The notes beneath the pieces were generated by a model. It was not told the DNA's origin and ran no database searches. It saw only the letters and a program-made list of their open reading frames with translations. From Arenibacter hampyeongensis (GTDB lineage: Bacteria; Bacteroidota; Bacteroidia; Flavobacteriales; Flavobacteriaceae), in contig NZ_PIOB01000004.1 of the NCBI RefSeq assembly GCF_002909255.1, forward strand, positions 434,001 through 498,000: 64,000 nt of DNA. Reading direction: 5' to 3'. Below are positions 16,899 through 26,339 of this stretch, piece after piece (positions within the stretch are counted from its first letter, which is position 1; every line of letters begins with the position of its first letter). The position numbers and the translations under genes are program-made.

Positions 16899-18410
16899 CT
16901 ACATTCGCATGGCGAATTTCTGAGAAATTTTAGAGCGCAGTTTACGCTCATAATCCTCTTCCAACCACTCCTTGTAGTTTTTGGTATTGTTCATAATACA
17001 ATAGGAATATTGGCGCACCCTATAGGCTATCTCCTCCTTCAATTTTTTAGCTAAAATACGGGCGTCAAAAACATCCTTACTATTTTCTACGCATATGGTA
17101 GCATGCTGTTCAATACTATTCTCCAGAACAGTTTTGGATTTAAGTCCTTGTGCAAAAACTTTTTTATATTCTGCTTTTACATCGAATTCAATATTATTGG
17201 ACTTACTAAATAGGGCTTTTAGATCGTCCGGCATCTCATAAACAAAATCCCGTTCAATTTCTTCATCATTCTTTAAACTTTCCAAAAAGAAATCCGGAAA
17301 GTGAAAAATTTCCTGCCAATCAATGGGAGCGTTCCAAAGTCCAAACCTGGCAACATTATTTCCTAAATCAACTACTGTAAACTCATTTTTATTTGGCAGG
17401 ATTCGGGAACCCCTACCAATCATCTGGAAATAAAGCGTCAAAGATTTGGTGGCCCTGTTTAAAATAATGGTTTCAACGGTGGGTTCATCAAATCCAGTGG
17501 TCAATATACTTACGGAAGTTAGGATGGCATCCGGGGTTTTTGAAAACCATTTTAAAATATCCTTACGTTCAGATGCGCTGTTCTTGTTGTCCAAATGCCG
17601 AATGTTGTACCCAGCTTTTTTAAAGGTGTCATAAACGTATAATGAGGTATTGATACCATTATTGAAAATTAGTGTTTTGGTACCTTTTGCAATCTCCTCA
17701 TAGGCATTGACCAATTTGGTAAGCATGTTTTGGTTGCCATATAGCTCATCCGAAGATTTTACGGTATAATCCCCACTAATACCCAATTTTAAACTTTTAA
17801 GGCTTACATCGTAGTTATACATATTGGCATTTGCCAAAAAGTTTTTTCCAATGAGGGACGAAATGGATTCTCCCACGATCAATTTTTGATAGTGGTCTTT
17901 CATTGGGAGCTTAATGTTGGAACTTAAAGGCGTTGCCGTTACCCCAAGAATAATGGATTTTTTAAAATATTTGAATAATTTTCTAAAAGAATTGTAATGG
18001 GCTTCATCAATGATAACAAGTCCAATATCGTTGATCCTAACTTTATCATCCTGAAGTCTATTGTTCAAGGTTTCTACCATGGCCACAAAGCACATGTATT
18101 GGTCCTGGTCCTGTAAGTCCTTTACCTCACTATTAATTATTTTGTTTTTTACGCCAAACCCTTTAAGCATCCTGGAGGTCTGACTACTTAATTCGATCCT
18201 ATGGGTAAGAACTACTACCTTTTTATTGGTTTTATGAATATATCGTCTGGCAATTTCTGAGAAAACAACTGTTTTTCCTCCCCCAGTGGGTAATTGGTAC
18301 AATAGGTTGATATCGTCGGCAGACTCTTCCAAACACTTAAAAATGGTGTTCAAATCCTCCTCTTGATAATCATAAAGTGTTTTTTCTATACTTTCTTTAG
18401 GTTGATCCAA
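16899..18410 (-). CDS. SF2 DEAD/DEAH-box helicase (ResIII/SSL2-type)
   Basis: The 503-residue protein has a complete two-domain SF2 core. Visible motifs are Walker A LPTGGGKT (about 41-48), motif II IDEAH, motif III TATP, and motif VI QMIGRGSR. Residues beyond about 370 are a helical, charged C-terminus of unknown role. It resembles the translocase part of type I restriction R subunits and stand-alone relatives in Bacteroidota, but no nuclease, specificity or methylase gene is nearby, so a repair or RNA role is as likely as defence. A promoter lies 40 bp upstream. Confidence 0.85.
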   Translation of the reverse strand: MDQPKESIEKTLYDYQEEDLNTIFKCLEESADDINLLYQLPTGGGKTVVFSEIARRYIHKTNKKVVVLTHRIELSSQTSRMLKGFGVKNKIINSEVKDLQDQDQYMCFVAMVETLNNRLQDDKVRINDIGLVIIDEAHYNSFRKLFKYFKKSIILGVTATPLSSNIKLPMKDHYQKLIVGESISSLIGKNFLANANMYNYDVSLKSLKLGISGDYTVKSSDELYGNQNMLTKLVNAYEEIAKGTKTLIFNNGINTSLYVYDTFKKAGYNIRHLDNKNSASERKDILKWFSKTPDAILTSVSILTTGFDEPTVETIILNRATKSLTLYFQMIGRGSRILPNKNEFTVVDLGNNVARFGLWNAPIDWQEIFHFPDFFLESLKNDEEIERDFVYEMPDDLKALFSKSNNIEFDVKAEYKKVFAQGLKSKTVLENSIEQHATICVENSKDVFDARILAKKLKEEIAYRVRQYSYCIMNNTKNYKEWLEEDYERKLRSKISQKFAMRM

Positions 18411-18451
18411 ATTGAAATGGGCATTATATAATTAAGAAAAATCAAACCTTA

Positions 18452-18482
18452 CAAAATTAAGAGTTTTTTGCGCTGGTATCAA
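18452..18482 (-). promoter_or_regulatory. Promoter of the SF2 helicase gene
   Basis: TAATTTTG (18452-18459, minus) with TTG at 18480-18482, spacing 20 bp. Predicted start of transcription near 18445. Confidence 0.5.
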
Positions 18483-18649
18483 ATTTAAAAGGCAAAAACA
18501 TAAAATTGAAGAATCGCAAGTAGCCCATTTACCGCATTAAGTACCCATTAAGAAAAGACGATAGGGTATTATAAACCAGGCTAAATCCGAATTTTGTTGG
18601 ATGGCAATTGCAAAGGCTTTATGCTACAAGAAATTTGGCAGGTTCCAAG

Positions 18650-19159
18650 TTAGTCTATTATGTCCAAGGACCTTGAGAAGTCCTCCCTATTGGGCCAATT
18701 ATGGTCTGTGGCAAATAAATAGCAAGCAACAATTCTGTCTTTATACTCGCTGAGCAATGCGTTCAGAGAAATATACTGGACCAGTTCGTTAAATGAATTT
18801 CCCATACTTTTAAAGAAGGCTTCCGGGACATTTTTCTCAACCGAAAAAGATTGGGCCACTTCCAAGTTGTACAACATAAGGTCAGATATCAAATGGGGGT
18901 CTACGCCAAGCTTTATGTAGTGCTTTATATATTTATGGGCTATAGATCTTCTGGCCTTTGGTCTTTTTCTTTTAAGCGGAAAGTACTCATTGGAAATTTT
19001 TGTTTTTGCCTCCTGTACCATCTTGTCTTCCTTGGGGTTAAATGCAAAATCATAATATTCCTTTACTGCCGGAAATCTCTGATATAAGTCAATTAATTGC
19101 GCCTCCAACTCCTTCTTTTTTAATGCTGACAAATATTTGACCAATGCTCTTTTACTCAT
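18650..19159 (-). CDS. DUF6155-like protein of unknown function
   Basis: The 169-residue cytosolic protein is mostly helical and highly charged. The N-terminus (SKRALVKYLSALKKKELEAQ) and the lysine/arginine-rich centre (KRKRPKARRS, about 65-74) are the marks I associate with proteins annotated DUF6155. No catalytic motif is visible. It stands alone upstream of and divergent from rpoD. Function unknown; the family name is from memory of similar flavobacterial proteins. Confidence 0.65.
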   Translation of the reverse strand: MSKRALVKYLSALKKKELEAQLIDLYQRFPAVKEYYDFAFNPKEDKMVQEAKTKISNEYFPLKRKRPKARRSIAHKYIKHYIKLGVDPHLISDLMLYNLEVAQSFSVEKNVPEAFFKSMGNSFNELVQYISLNALLSEYKDRIVACYLFATDHNWPNREDFSRSLDIID

Positions 19160-19379
19160 TCTACCTATTAATTCGAATTCACCTTAAGTATCGCAATTTC
19201 TTATTTAAAAATTTAAAATAGTACAAGAAAGTAAATTAGTATTTTAAAAATTGTATTCCATAATGAATATCTTAAACTTCTCATAAATTATGTATAAGTA
19301 ATGCTACTTCTTTTGGAAAAGACGTAAAAAAGAGGTATAATGAGAGATTAATACTTCTAATTCCAAATAACAAATATAT

Positions 19380-20243
19380 ATGAGGCAACTAAAGATTATC
19401 AAGCAGGTTACGAATAGGGAATCAAAATCACTAGACAAATATTTGCAAGATATCAGTAAAATAGAGTTGATCACTGCAAATGAAGAGGTAGAATTAGCAC
19501 AAAAAATAAGGGATGGAGATCAAATTGCCTTGGAAAAACTAACTACTGCCAATTTAAGATTTGTGGTTTCCGTTGCCAAACAATATCAAAACCAAGGTTT
19601 AAAACTTCCAGATTTAATTAATGAGGGCAATGTTGGCTTAGTGAAGGCAGCAAAACGTTTTGATGAGACAAGGGGCTTTAAATTCATTTCATATGCAGTT
19701 TGGTGGATACGGCAAGCAATTCTGCAAGCGCTGGCCGAACAATCCCGGGTTGTACGTTTACCCTTGAACAAGATTGGTTCCATAAATAAAATAAAAAAAA
19801 CATTTTCCTATCTAGAGCAGGCACATCAACGACCACCATCGCCTGATGAAATTGCCAAGGAATTGGAAATGTCCGTCAGTGAGGTAAAGCAATCCTTAAA
19901 AAATTCTGGAAGACACGTTTCCATGGATGCCCCGTTCAGGGAGGGAGAGGACTCCAATCTTTACGATGTACTTAGATCAGGGGAGTCTCCAAGACCTGAC
20001 ATGTTATTATTGCAAGAGTCCTTAAATACGGAGATTAATAGGGCTTTGGATACACTTTCCCAAAGAGAGGCAGATGTAGTAAAATTATACTATGGCATAG
20101 GAGACCTTCAGTCCATGACTTTAGCCGAGATTGGCCTGACTTTTGACCTCACCAGGGAAAGAGTTAGACAAATACGCGAAAAGGCCATAAGAAAGCTTCG
20201 ACATAACTCTAGAAGCAAATTGCTTAAGACCTATTTGGGATAA
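19380..20243 (+). CDS. rpoD: Primary RNA polymerase sigma factor (sigma-70)
   Basis: The 287-residue protein has the compact Bacteroidota form of the housekeeping sigma factor, without the long region 1.1. Region 1.2 (about 17-50), region 2 with [16 protein letters not shown] and the promoter-melting [20 protein letters not shown], region 3 (about 130-190) and region 4 with the helix-turn-helix [18 protein letters not shown] are all intact. It directs recognition of the TTG-N19-TAnnTTTG promoters seen in this window. Monocistronic, with a long terminator immediately after it. Confidence 0.96.
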   Translation: MRQLKIIKQVTNRESKSLDKYLQDISKIELITANEEVELAQKIRDGDQIALEKLTTANLRFVVSVAKQYQNQGLKLPDLINEGNVGLVKAAKRFDETRGFKFISYAVWWIRQAILQALAEQSRVVRLPLNKIGSINKIKKTFSYLEQAHQRPPSPDEIAKELEMSVSEVKQSLKNSGRHVSMDAPFREGEDSNLYDVLRSGESPRPDMLLLQESLNTEINRALDTLSQREADVVKLYYGIGDLQSMTLAEIGLTFDLTRERVRQIREKAIRKLRHNSRSKLLKTYLG

Positions 20244-20251
20244 ATGGACCA

Positions 20252-20298
20252 AAACAAAGAGGCCGAATAAAACGATATTTTATTCGGCCTCTTTGTTT
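20252..20298 (+). terminator. rpoD terminator
   Basis: A 21-bp perfect stem (20252-20272 with 20278-20298; core AGAGGCCGAATAAAA) with a five-base loop follows the rpoD stop by 8 bp. The stem end is T-rich on the plus side. Confidence 0.85.
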
Positions 20299-20311
20299 CT
20301 AATTTAATTGG

Positions 20312-20413
20312 TTAAGAATAACTTAATTTGCTGATGTTGAAATCAATTAGGATTTCATTTAAATCTTCAATAAAATTTAAATAAGCTGCGTTGTCTGGAT
20401 TTTGTTTTGCCAT
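20312..20413 (-). CDS. Mini-ORF A of a tandem related pair, 33 residues
   Basis: The ORF starts ATG at 20413 and encodes a 33-residue peptide containing AAYLNFIEDLNEILIDF. The frame stays open upstream without a start (…PNIQNPKPLFK). It is clearly related to the next mini-ORF, sharing YL-F--DLNEIL and an upstream PN-N--KP. Whether it is a real small gene or the surviving 3' end of a duplicated larger gene is undecided. No family is recognised. Confidence 0.4.
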   Translation of the reverse strand: MAKQNPDNAAYLNFIEDLNEILIDFNISKLSYS

Positions 20414-20451
20414 CTTAAATAGGGGTTTTGGATTTTGAATGTTGGGTTGAA

Positions 20452-20661
20452 CTACATGTAGTCCAACTCGACTAATTCGTTTAAACTCAAAATTTCATTT
20501 AAATCTTGAAGGAATGCTAGATATTCCTCTCCGTAGGTGTCGTATAACATAGTAAGACTTGGTTTTAAATTATTATTGTTTGGGTCAATAATTATATTGT
20601 AAACATATTTATTATCTTTTTTCGTGCCAATAAATTGTTGTGTACAGTGGGATTTTAGTTG
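20452..20661 (-). pseudogene. Mini-ORF B of a tandem related pair, possible gene remnant
   Basis: The frame is open from 20661 to the stop at 20452 (69 codons) but its first ATG is at 20550, leaving 32 residues. The upstream part without a start codon is also protein-like (QQFIGTKKDNKYVYNIII, then DPNNNNLKPSLT). It shares EEYLAFLQDLNEIL and PN-N--KP with mini-ORF A. The missing start suggests a 5'-truncated gene copy. It lies 23 bp downstream of the HEAT-like membrane protein gene. Confidence 0.4.
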
Positions 20662-20684
20662 TCAAATGAAGGGATTATTATGTT

Positions 20685-22454
20685 TTATCTCTTAAAAATC
20701 CTGTTGGTCAGATCTTTTAACTGCTCCAAAAAGTGAATTTCTTCCAAATCCTGTATATTCCTATCCTTCCCACTAATAGGCCAATCCTGATCAATTAATT
20801 TCTCTGGTGGCGCCAAATCAAAATCTATTTGAAAAAGGTCATTGAATTCTAAAGATTCCTGAGGCATGTTCCCTTTATCTTTATTGGATGTCTGTGTACT
20901 TCTAGACATGGAAGCTGTTGGCGTTTTAGCGGTGCCCTTAACGGCATTGGTATTTTCTGATACAGACTTCCCTGATCCAATATTTTTATCCTTTTTGAAA
21001 ACTTCTGGCTTGACTTTTTCATTATTTTCCACATCCCTCAATTTTTTATTTAGGATAGTGGAGACAGACTTGGCTTTCTCGCGAATGATCTTGATTGGAT
21101 GACTATGTAAGGTCTCCAAAAAGTCAAGCTCATGTTGTTCCCCTATCTTAACAATTTCTTCCAAAAGAATTAGTTGTGATTCCATGTCCAATGCATTGAA
21201 CAAACGGTTGAAAACATAATAATTGCCAAAATCCACTTTATTTGAATTCCTTTCAACCTCATCTTCATCCACGGGATACTCAGAAAGAAATTTGAATATT
21301 ATTTCTTTTATAAGGCAACCTATGGATTCATTTTCCTCAACGTCCATCATTTCACTTAATAATGGAACCTCACGAATATCCCCCAATTCGGCTATGGCAT
21401 GTAATAGTTTTACTCTTTTGGACTCTTTATTGGAATAAAATTTGGCCACAGGTAATTGCATTTTGCCCAAATCCAGTACATCACCTTCTAAAATGATGGT
21501 ATCTTCCTGTACTTGCTCCCTGACATGCGACTTTAGCATGTCGTTAATTTGTTTTTTTATGAAAGGGTCTATGACCACCTCGTATTCCACCTCTATTTCT
21601 TTAATATCAACAATCGGATTCAGGACCTCTCCCTCCTCTTCCACTTCACAAATAATTGGTAGAAAGTCTATGTTTAAAAACGAATCTCCCTCTTTATCTT
21701 TATTTGCTCCTCTTTTTTCATTCTCAAATTCCTTACTTATTCCTTCATATGGGTTAATTTCAAAATCTTCCAAATCCAAAAACTCCATCAAAAAATCCAT
21801 ATCGTGATTGGTCAATAACCCTTCTTGAAATTCCAGGGATTTGTCATCGGTTTCCGTATCAAATTGTGTTACCAACGGGATGAAGTCAATATTTAACCCA
21901 GTCCCAATGGTTTTATCGGTAGCCATACCTTTTTCTTGTAAATTGTTATTCAATGGTAATCCAAAAGTTGGGTCTTGCATAATTGATTCCAGGTCTTTTA
22001 ACTTTCCGCTTTCCATATTATTAAAATCAGGGGTTGTAGTATTGGGAATACCATTGTTCGATATTTTTTTTGAGTTTTCAACGACTTCCACAGCTAATTC
22101 AAATTCCTTGGAAAGCCTATGGATAATGGGTTTAACTTCATCATCAAGGTCATTGTTCAGTTCTAGTAGGATATTGGTCATTATACGTCTGTTGCCTTCC
22201 TGCCTCAAAAACTTCCACAATTCCAGTTTAACATCCATTAGGGCACTGGCGTCTATCATAACCGTTCCTTGCTCATTAAGTATTAGTTGACTTATAATTC
22301 CACGTATATGTTTCTTTTTTTCATCTCTATTATTCCATTTTATCAAAAAGCTATTCCTTAAAAGGAAAATAATTATCAAATAGGAAACGGTCAATAGCGC
22401 GAATAAGGCTGTTAGGTCCCATAATAGGTTGGTATGTATTTTTGGGATGTTCAC
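20685..22454 (-). CDS. Membrane-anchored HEAT-like repeat protein of unknown function
   Basis: The 589-residue protein has one transmembrane segment (about 14-33) near the N-terminus and a large, acidic, presumably cytoplasmic part. Helical HEAT-like units are visible around 53-125 (RIMTNILLELNNDLDDEVKP) and 345-475 (LLHAIAELGDIREVPLLSEM). The centre is low-complexity and acidic, with a short motif repeated: LNIDFIPL (187-194) and LNIDFLPI (260-267), with a looser FQIDFDL near 545. No enzyme signature. The upstream gene, 28 bp away, encodes a degenerate hybrid kinase, so the two probably form one transcript and one signalling or scaffolding unit. This is inference. Confidence 0.6.
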   Translation of the reverse strand: MNIPKIHTNLLWDLTALFALLTVSYLIIIFLLRNSFLIKWNNRDEKKKHIRGIISQLILNEQGTVMIDASALMDVKLELWKFLRQEGNRRIMTNILLELNNDLDDEVKPIIHRLSKEFELAVEVVENSKKISNNGIPNTTTPDFNNMESGKLKDLESIMQDPTFGLPLNNNLQEKGMATDKTIGTGLNIDFIPLVTQFDTETDDKSLEFQEGLLTNHDMDFLMEFLDLEDFEINPYEGISKEFENEKRGANKDKEGDSFLNIDFLPIICEVEEEGEVLNPIVDIKEIEVEYEVVIDPFIKKQINDMLKSHVREQVQEDTIILEGDVLDLGKMQLPVAKFYSNKESKRVKLLHAIAELGDIREVPLLSEMMDVEENESIGCLIKEIIFKFLSEYPVDEDEVERNSNKVDFGNYYVFNRLFNALDMESQLILLEEIVKIGEQHELDFLETLHSHPIKIIREKAKSVSTILNKKLRDVENNEKVKPEVFKKDKNIGSGKSVSENTNAVKGTAKTPTASMSRSTQTSNKDKGNMPQESLEFNDLFQIDFDLAPPEKLIDQDWPISGKDRNIQDLEEIHFLEQLKDLTNRIFKR

Positions 22455-22482
22455 TTATTGGATTTTTAAGTTAAATTGGCTT

Positions 22483-24270
22483 CTACTTTCTTTTGTTTTT
22501 CAACAACATTAATTCTCTGTCAATGGCCTTCTCCATCATGGGATAGGTTAAAAGTAGTTGGTCGTATAGCCTTCCAATTTTCGGGAGGTCCCTATCCGTT
22601 CTACAACAGACTACAATTTCATCTACAAGGAAATAAAGTTTGTCCGCTTTCATCATGGAAAGTCCCGTTTTTACGGTATGGGCGGCAAACCCCAAGCGAC
22701 TAAAATTTCCTTCGGGGATATAGATATTGGCTCTCCCAATAAAATCCAGCATATTTTGTTTAAATAGCCCGATAAGCTCCTCCAATAGGTCTATTTCTCC
22801 CATACATTCTTCCAAAATACCGCTTAAACTAAGCTCGAATGTTTCTTTTTTTATTGAAAATTGGGAAACTTCGTTATTTGGTTCTATCCCAGGTTTGGTT
22901 TTTGTTTCCTTTTTATATTTATATAATGTATTCAGCAATTCCTCTGGGCTATAAGGCTTTAAGATATAATCGTCTATCCCCAGTGCTTTGCATTTGTTTT
23001 TGTCAGTAATGGTCACGTCGGCAGTCAACGCTATAATGGGTATATTGGGAATATGGCTATTAAAGGTTTCTCGAATTCTTTGAGCAACATGAAAACCGTT
23101 CATTTCCGGCATTCTTAGATCCATTAGTACCAAATCCACGGAATTCTTGTGTAAATATTCCAATCCATCTTCGCCATTATGGGTCACATATACTATACAA
23201 CCCCATTTTACAAGGCGTTGTTCAATTATTTTTTGGACAAGAATATTTCCCTCAAAAACAAGTACATGAAGGCCTTCTATATTTTTAAATTCCGTATTTC
23301 TGTTGAAGGAATCCTTTAGGGTAGCAGATACTTTGATTTCCTTACACCTATTGTAGGGAACAGTAAATTTAAAAGCACAGCTATTGCCCAGAGTGCCCAG
23401 TTTTGCCATGGAGCCATTCAAGATTTCTATAGTCCCCTTAACAATGGCGAGACTGATTCCGGAATCATGAAAGTTGGTTTCTGGATTTTTGGGGTATATC
23501 GTATTGGACTCGAATTTATTTTTTACCGTACCGGTTCCAGAATCGGTTATTTCAAAATCCAGTAAACAATTATTCCTATTTTGTTTTCTGAGTTTAATTT
23601 TCAGAAGGATGCTTCCCTCGTCTATAAGTTTTATGGAATTTCCTAAAAGGGTAAGCAAAATTTGGGATAACTTGGAAGGGTCTCCATTGAGAATTTCAGG
23701 TATTTCAGTATCCAAATCCACCTCTAAGCCAACATTCTTGTTAATTATAAGGGTATTACAGAGATACAGTGTATCCTTGATAATGCTGTAAAAATTAAAA
23801 TCTATACTTTCACACTTCTCTCTTCCTGAAGTAAGTTTGCTGTATTCCAATAACTCATTAATTATTTCCAAAAGGTTATTGGAGGAGTTGCTTATAGAAT
23901 TAAGTTGTAAAGTTTGATGTGATGTGAGCATGCCCTCCTTTAACAAATCAACGGACTCAATAATTCCGTGAATGGGGTTTCTAATTACATTACCCATTTT
24001 TTCAAGAAACTCACCTTCTACCCTATTCAAATTATTTTTTGAAATAGTACCAATCCCTTTATGCCCAATGGCCAAGTCAAAATCTTTGTTCTCCAAACTA
24101 GAAGAAGCTTGTGATTTGGGTCCCAAAACTTTTTCCTCTAATCGAAATTTAAACGACATAAAGGATTTTTTTAATAGGGAAGCTTCCTCAGAGGTTAACT
24201 CCTCAAAGGAAAAATGATTTAATTGACCTTCAAGATTTGTCAGATGGGTTAGTAGGTTGTTGGATTTCAA
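22483..24270 (-). CDS. Degenerate hybrid histidine kinase with REC and HPt domains
   Basis: The 595-residue protein has no membrane segment. Order: HisKA-like dimerisation helices (about 85-150), HATPase-like domain (about 190-306), REC (about 334-452), HPt (about 490-585). The phospho-accepting His of the H-box is Asn94 (KMGNVIRNP where MSHEIRTP is expected). The N-box is intact at its key Asn211 (LLGNSIK); G1 is DSGTGT, but G2 is reduced to DSGISLA. In REC, one metal-binding acid is Gly341 (VFEGN for VVEDN), while Asp384, Thr416 and Lys438 remain. The HPt His531 is present (AAHTVKTG). It is likely kinase-dead and may act as phosphorelay or scaffold. Confidence 0.8.
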   Translation of the reverse strand: MKSNNLLTHLTNLEGQLNHFSFEELTSEEASLLKKSFMSFKFRLEEKVLGPKSQASSSLENKDFDLAIGHKGIGTISKNNLNRVEGEFLEKMGNVIRNPIHGIIESVDLLKEGMLTSHQTLQLNSISNSSNNLLEIINELLEYSKLTSGREKCESIDFNFYSIIKDTLYLCNTLIINKNVGLEVDLDTEIPEILNGDPSKLSQILLTLLGNSIKLIDEGSILLKIKLRKQNRNNCLLDFEITDSGTGTVKNKFESNTIYPKNPETNFHDSGISLAIVKGTIEILNGSMAKLGTLGNSCAFKFTVPYNRCKEIKVSATLKDSFNRNTEFKNIEGLHVLVFEGNILVQKIIEQRLVKWGCIVYVTHNGEDGLEYLHKNSVDLVLMDLRMPEMNGFHVAQRIRETFNSHIPNIPIIALTADVTITDKNKCKALGIDDYILKPYSPEELLNTLYKYKKETKTKPGIEPNNEVSQFSIKKETFELSLSGILEECMGEIDLLEELIGLFKQNMLDFIGRANIYIPEGNFSRLGFAAHTVKTGLSMMKADKLYFLVDEIVVCCRTDRDLPKIGRLYDQLLLTYPMMEKAIDRELMLLKNKRK

Positions 24271-24397
24271 TTTTTAATGATTTGGGTTCTGAAAGCCTAA
24301 AACTCTCCTTTTATAGTTCCGTTTACAACTAAATGTTATCTAGGCTTCATTTTATGTTGTCAAATGCCGTTATTTGTATGTATCAAACCCTCTTAGC

Positions 24398-25687
24398 ATG
24401 AAGTATTTTATCGGATTTATATGTATTTTAACGATTATCGCCTGTAAGGAAAAGCAGGATAAATCTCCAGAATCGATTGCAGACAAAGCGGAACGAATCC
24501 ATAAGGACGTTATCACCATTGACACTCATGTAGATATTAATGTGGCCAATTTTACCGAAACGGTAAATTATACCCAGAATTTGGACAATCAAGTAAATCT
24601 GCCAAAACTTGCAAGTGGAGGTTTGGATGTGCCTTGGTTAATAGTCTATACCGGTCAAGGCCCTCTAGACGAAGCCGGATTTGCCCATGCCAAGGAAAAT
24701 GCAATGGCAAAATTCAAGGCAATTCATAGGTTGTGTGAGGAAATTGCCCCAAAAGAAATTGAAATGGCCTATACCTCCAAGGACGTAAATAGGATTGTTA
24801 AATCTGGCAGGAAAGTGGCTATGATAGGCGTGGAAAATGCCTACCCTATTGGCGAGGACCTGTCCCAATTTGAAAAATATTTCGATTTGGGAGCGCGATA
24901 TATTTCACTGTCGCACAATGGGCACAGTCAATTTTGCGACTCCAATACCGGTGAGGCCGATGGCATTTGGTTGCATAACGGGTTGAGCGAGCTTGGTAAA
25001 AAGGCTGTAGTTGAGATGAATAGATTGGGTATAATGATCGATGTATCCCATGTATCAAAAGAGTCCATGAAACAAATGATAGCCCTCTCAAAAGCCCCTA
25101 TAATTGCCTCCCATTCTTCTGCTCGTGCCCTTTGCAATCACAGTAGGAATTTGGATGATGAACAATTATTGCTCATGAAAGAAAATGGCGGGGTAGTACA
25201 AACAGTAGCTTTTAGCTCCTATTTAAATACTGAAAAACATGAAGCCCATACCACTTTTATGCCGAAATTTTATAAAGAAGTTGCAGATTCCATGGGCGTT
25301 GAATGGTATGAGGGCGATGATCTTATCAATTTGAACGAAGAAAAGAAGAAAACCTTTTCTGAGAATTATCCAAAAGTAGTGGCAAAGGCCAAGATATTGT
25401 TTGCAGCTAAAAGTGATGCACCCCAGGCGGTTAACGTCTCCGACTTTGTGGACCATATTGATTATATGGTGAAATTAATAGGCATTGATCATGTGGGGAT
25501 TAGTTCCGATTTCGATGGAGGTGGTGGTATTGACGGTTGGTCTGATGCTTCCGAAACCCCCAATGTTACACTTGAATTGGTAAAAAGGGGGTATTCCGAA
25601 GAGCAAATTGCCCAACTTTGGGGTGGCAACTTACTAAGGGTATTAGATCAGGTACAGGAAGCAGCTAAAGGTTTGGGCCAGAGCTAA
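24398..25687 (+). CDS. Membrane dipeptidase, M19 family, lipoprotein
   Basis: The frame opens at 24374, but ATG 24398 gives a lipoprotein signal (MKYFIGFICILTIIAC), so the start is placed there; 429 residues. M19 metal-binding features are present: DTHVD near the start, the bridging Glu in VENAYP, LSHNGHSQFCD, IDVSHVSK and ASHSSAR, then the late GISSDFDGGGG. These enzymes cleave dipeptides at a di-zinc site and here are presumably anchored in the envelope. It is divergent from the pseudo-kinase gene and overlaps the convergent thioesterase gene by 4 bp. Confidence 0.92.
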   Translation: MKYFIGFICILTIIACKEKQDKSPESIADKAERIHKDVITIDTHVDINVANFTETVNYTQNLDNQVNLPKLASGGLDVPWLIVYTGQGPLDEAGFAHAKENAMAKFKAIHRLCEEIAPKEIEMAYTSKDVNRIVKSGRKVAMIGVENAYPIGEDLSQFEKYFDLGARYISLSHNGHSQFCDSNTGEADGIWLHNGLSELGKKAVVEMNRLGIMIDVSHVSKESMKQMIALSKAPIIASHSSARALCNHSRNLDDEQLLLMKENGGVVQTVAFSSYLNTEKHEAHTTFMPKFYKEVADSMGVEWYEGDDLINLNEEKKKTFSENYPKVVAKAKILFAAKSDAPQAVNVSDFVDHIDYMVKLIGIDHVGISSDFDGGGGIDGWSDASETPNVTLELVKRGYSEEQIAQLWGGNLLRVLDQVQEAAKGLGQS

Positions 25688-26079
25688 ACTTCCGCAGCCA
25701 ATCTATCTTTAACAAATTCAATTTTGGTTTTACCATGAGGCTTGGGTTTACCGTTGGCACCAAGATTTACCATTATAATATTGTCCACGGTAACAATTGT
25801 TTCCCTTGTCATTTTGTTTCTGACTTCACAGTTGAGCGTTAAAGAGGTTTTTCCAAACTTAACAACTCCTATACCTATTTCTACAATGTCTCCCTTTAAT
25901 GCCGTGGACATAAAGTTTATTTCGGACATGTATTTGGTGACCACGCGCTTATTTTCCAGTTGTATAATACTATATAGAGCGGCTTCCTCATCTATCCAGG
26001 CAAGTAACTTACCTCCAAACAAGGTTCCATTGGCATTTAAATCTTCCGGCTTTACCCATTTTCTAGTATGAAATCTCAT
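25684..26079 (-). CDS. Acyl-CoA thioesterase, hotdog fold (YciA-like)
   Basis: The 131-residue protein has the hotdog thioesterase signature NANGTLFGGKLLAWIDEEAA near its start, including the conserved Asn, Gly-Gly and Asp/Glu positions, and the helix-capping pattern of YciA/BACH enzymes. These hydrolyse acyl-CoA to free acid and CoA in the cytosol. Length is as expected for a single-domain member that works as an oligomer. Chain-length preference cannot be read. A TAATTTTG -7-like element lies at 26098-26105. Confidence 0.9.
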   Translation of the reverse strand: MRFHTRKWVKPEDLNANGTLFGGKLLAWIDEEAALYSIIQLENKRVVTKYMSEINFMSTALKGDIVEIGIGVVKFGKTSLTLNCEVRNKMTRETIVTVDNIIMVNLGANGKPKPHGKTKIEFVKDRLAAEV

Positions 26080-26339
26080 ATCACAGTAATTTTACCCCAA
26101 AATTAGTAAAGAAATTTACCCCAATACCTTAGAAAAGGAGAAATGTCCACCGATTTGGATATATCTAAATTACATCCCGACTTTTTATTCAAAATGGAAA
26201 TAAAACAGGTCTATAATAATGAAAATTCCAATAGCGTGAATGTTCATTTCTATAAAAGGAGCGTGATAAGTAAATTATGAATATGCTTTCTAGGAATAGG
26301 TAATTTAACGATAGCGACCCAATTCTAATTGTATGGAAT

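Noticed and set aside
16899-18410. SF2 helicase as part of a type I restriction or defence island
   Set aside because: No specificity, methylase or nuclease genes nearby, neighbours are housekeeping, and the composition matches the surroundings.
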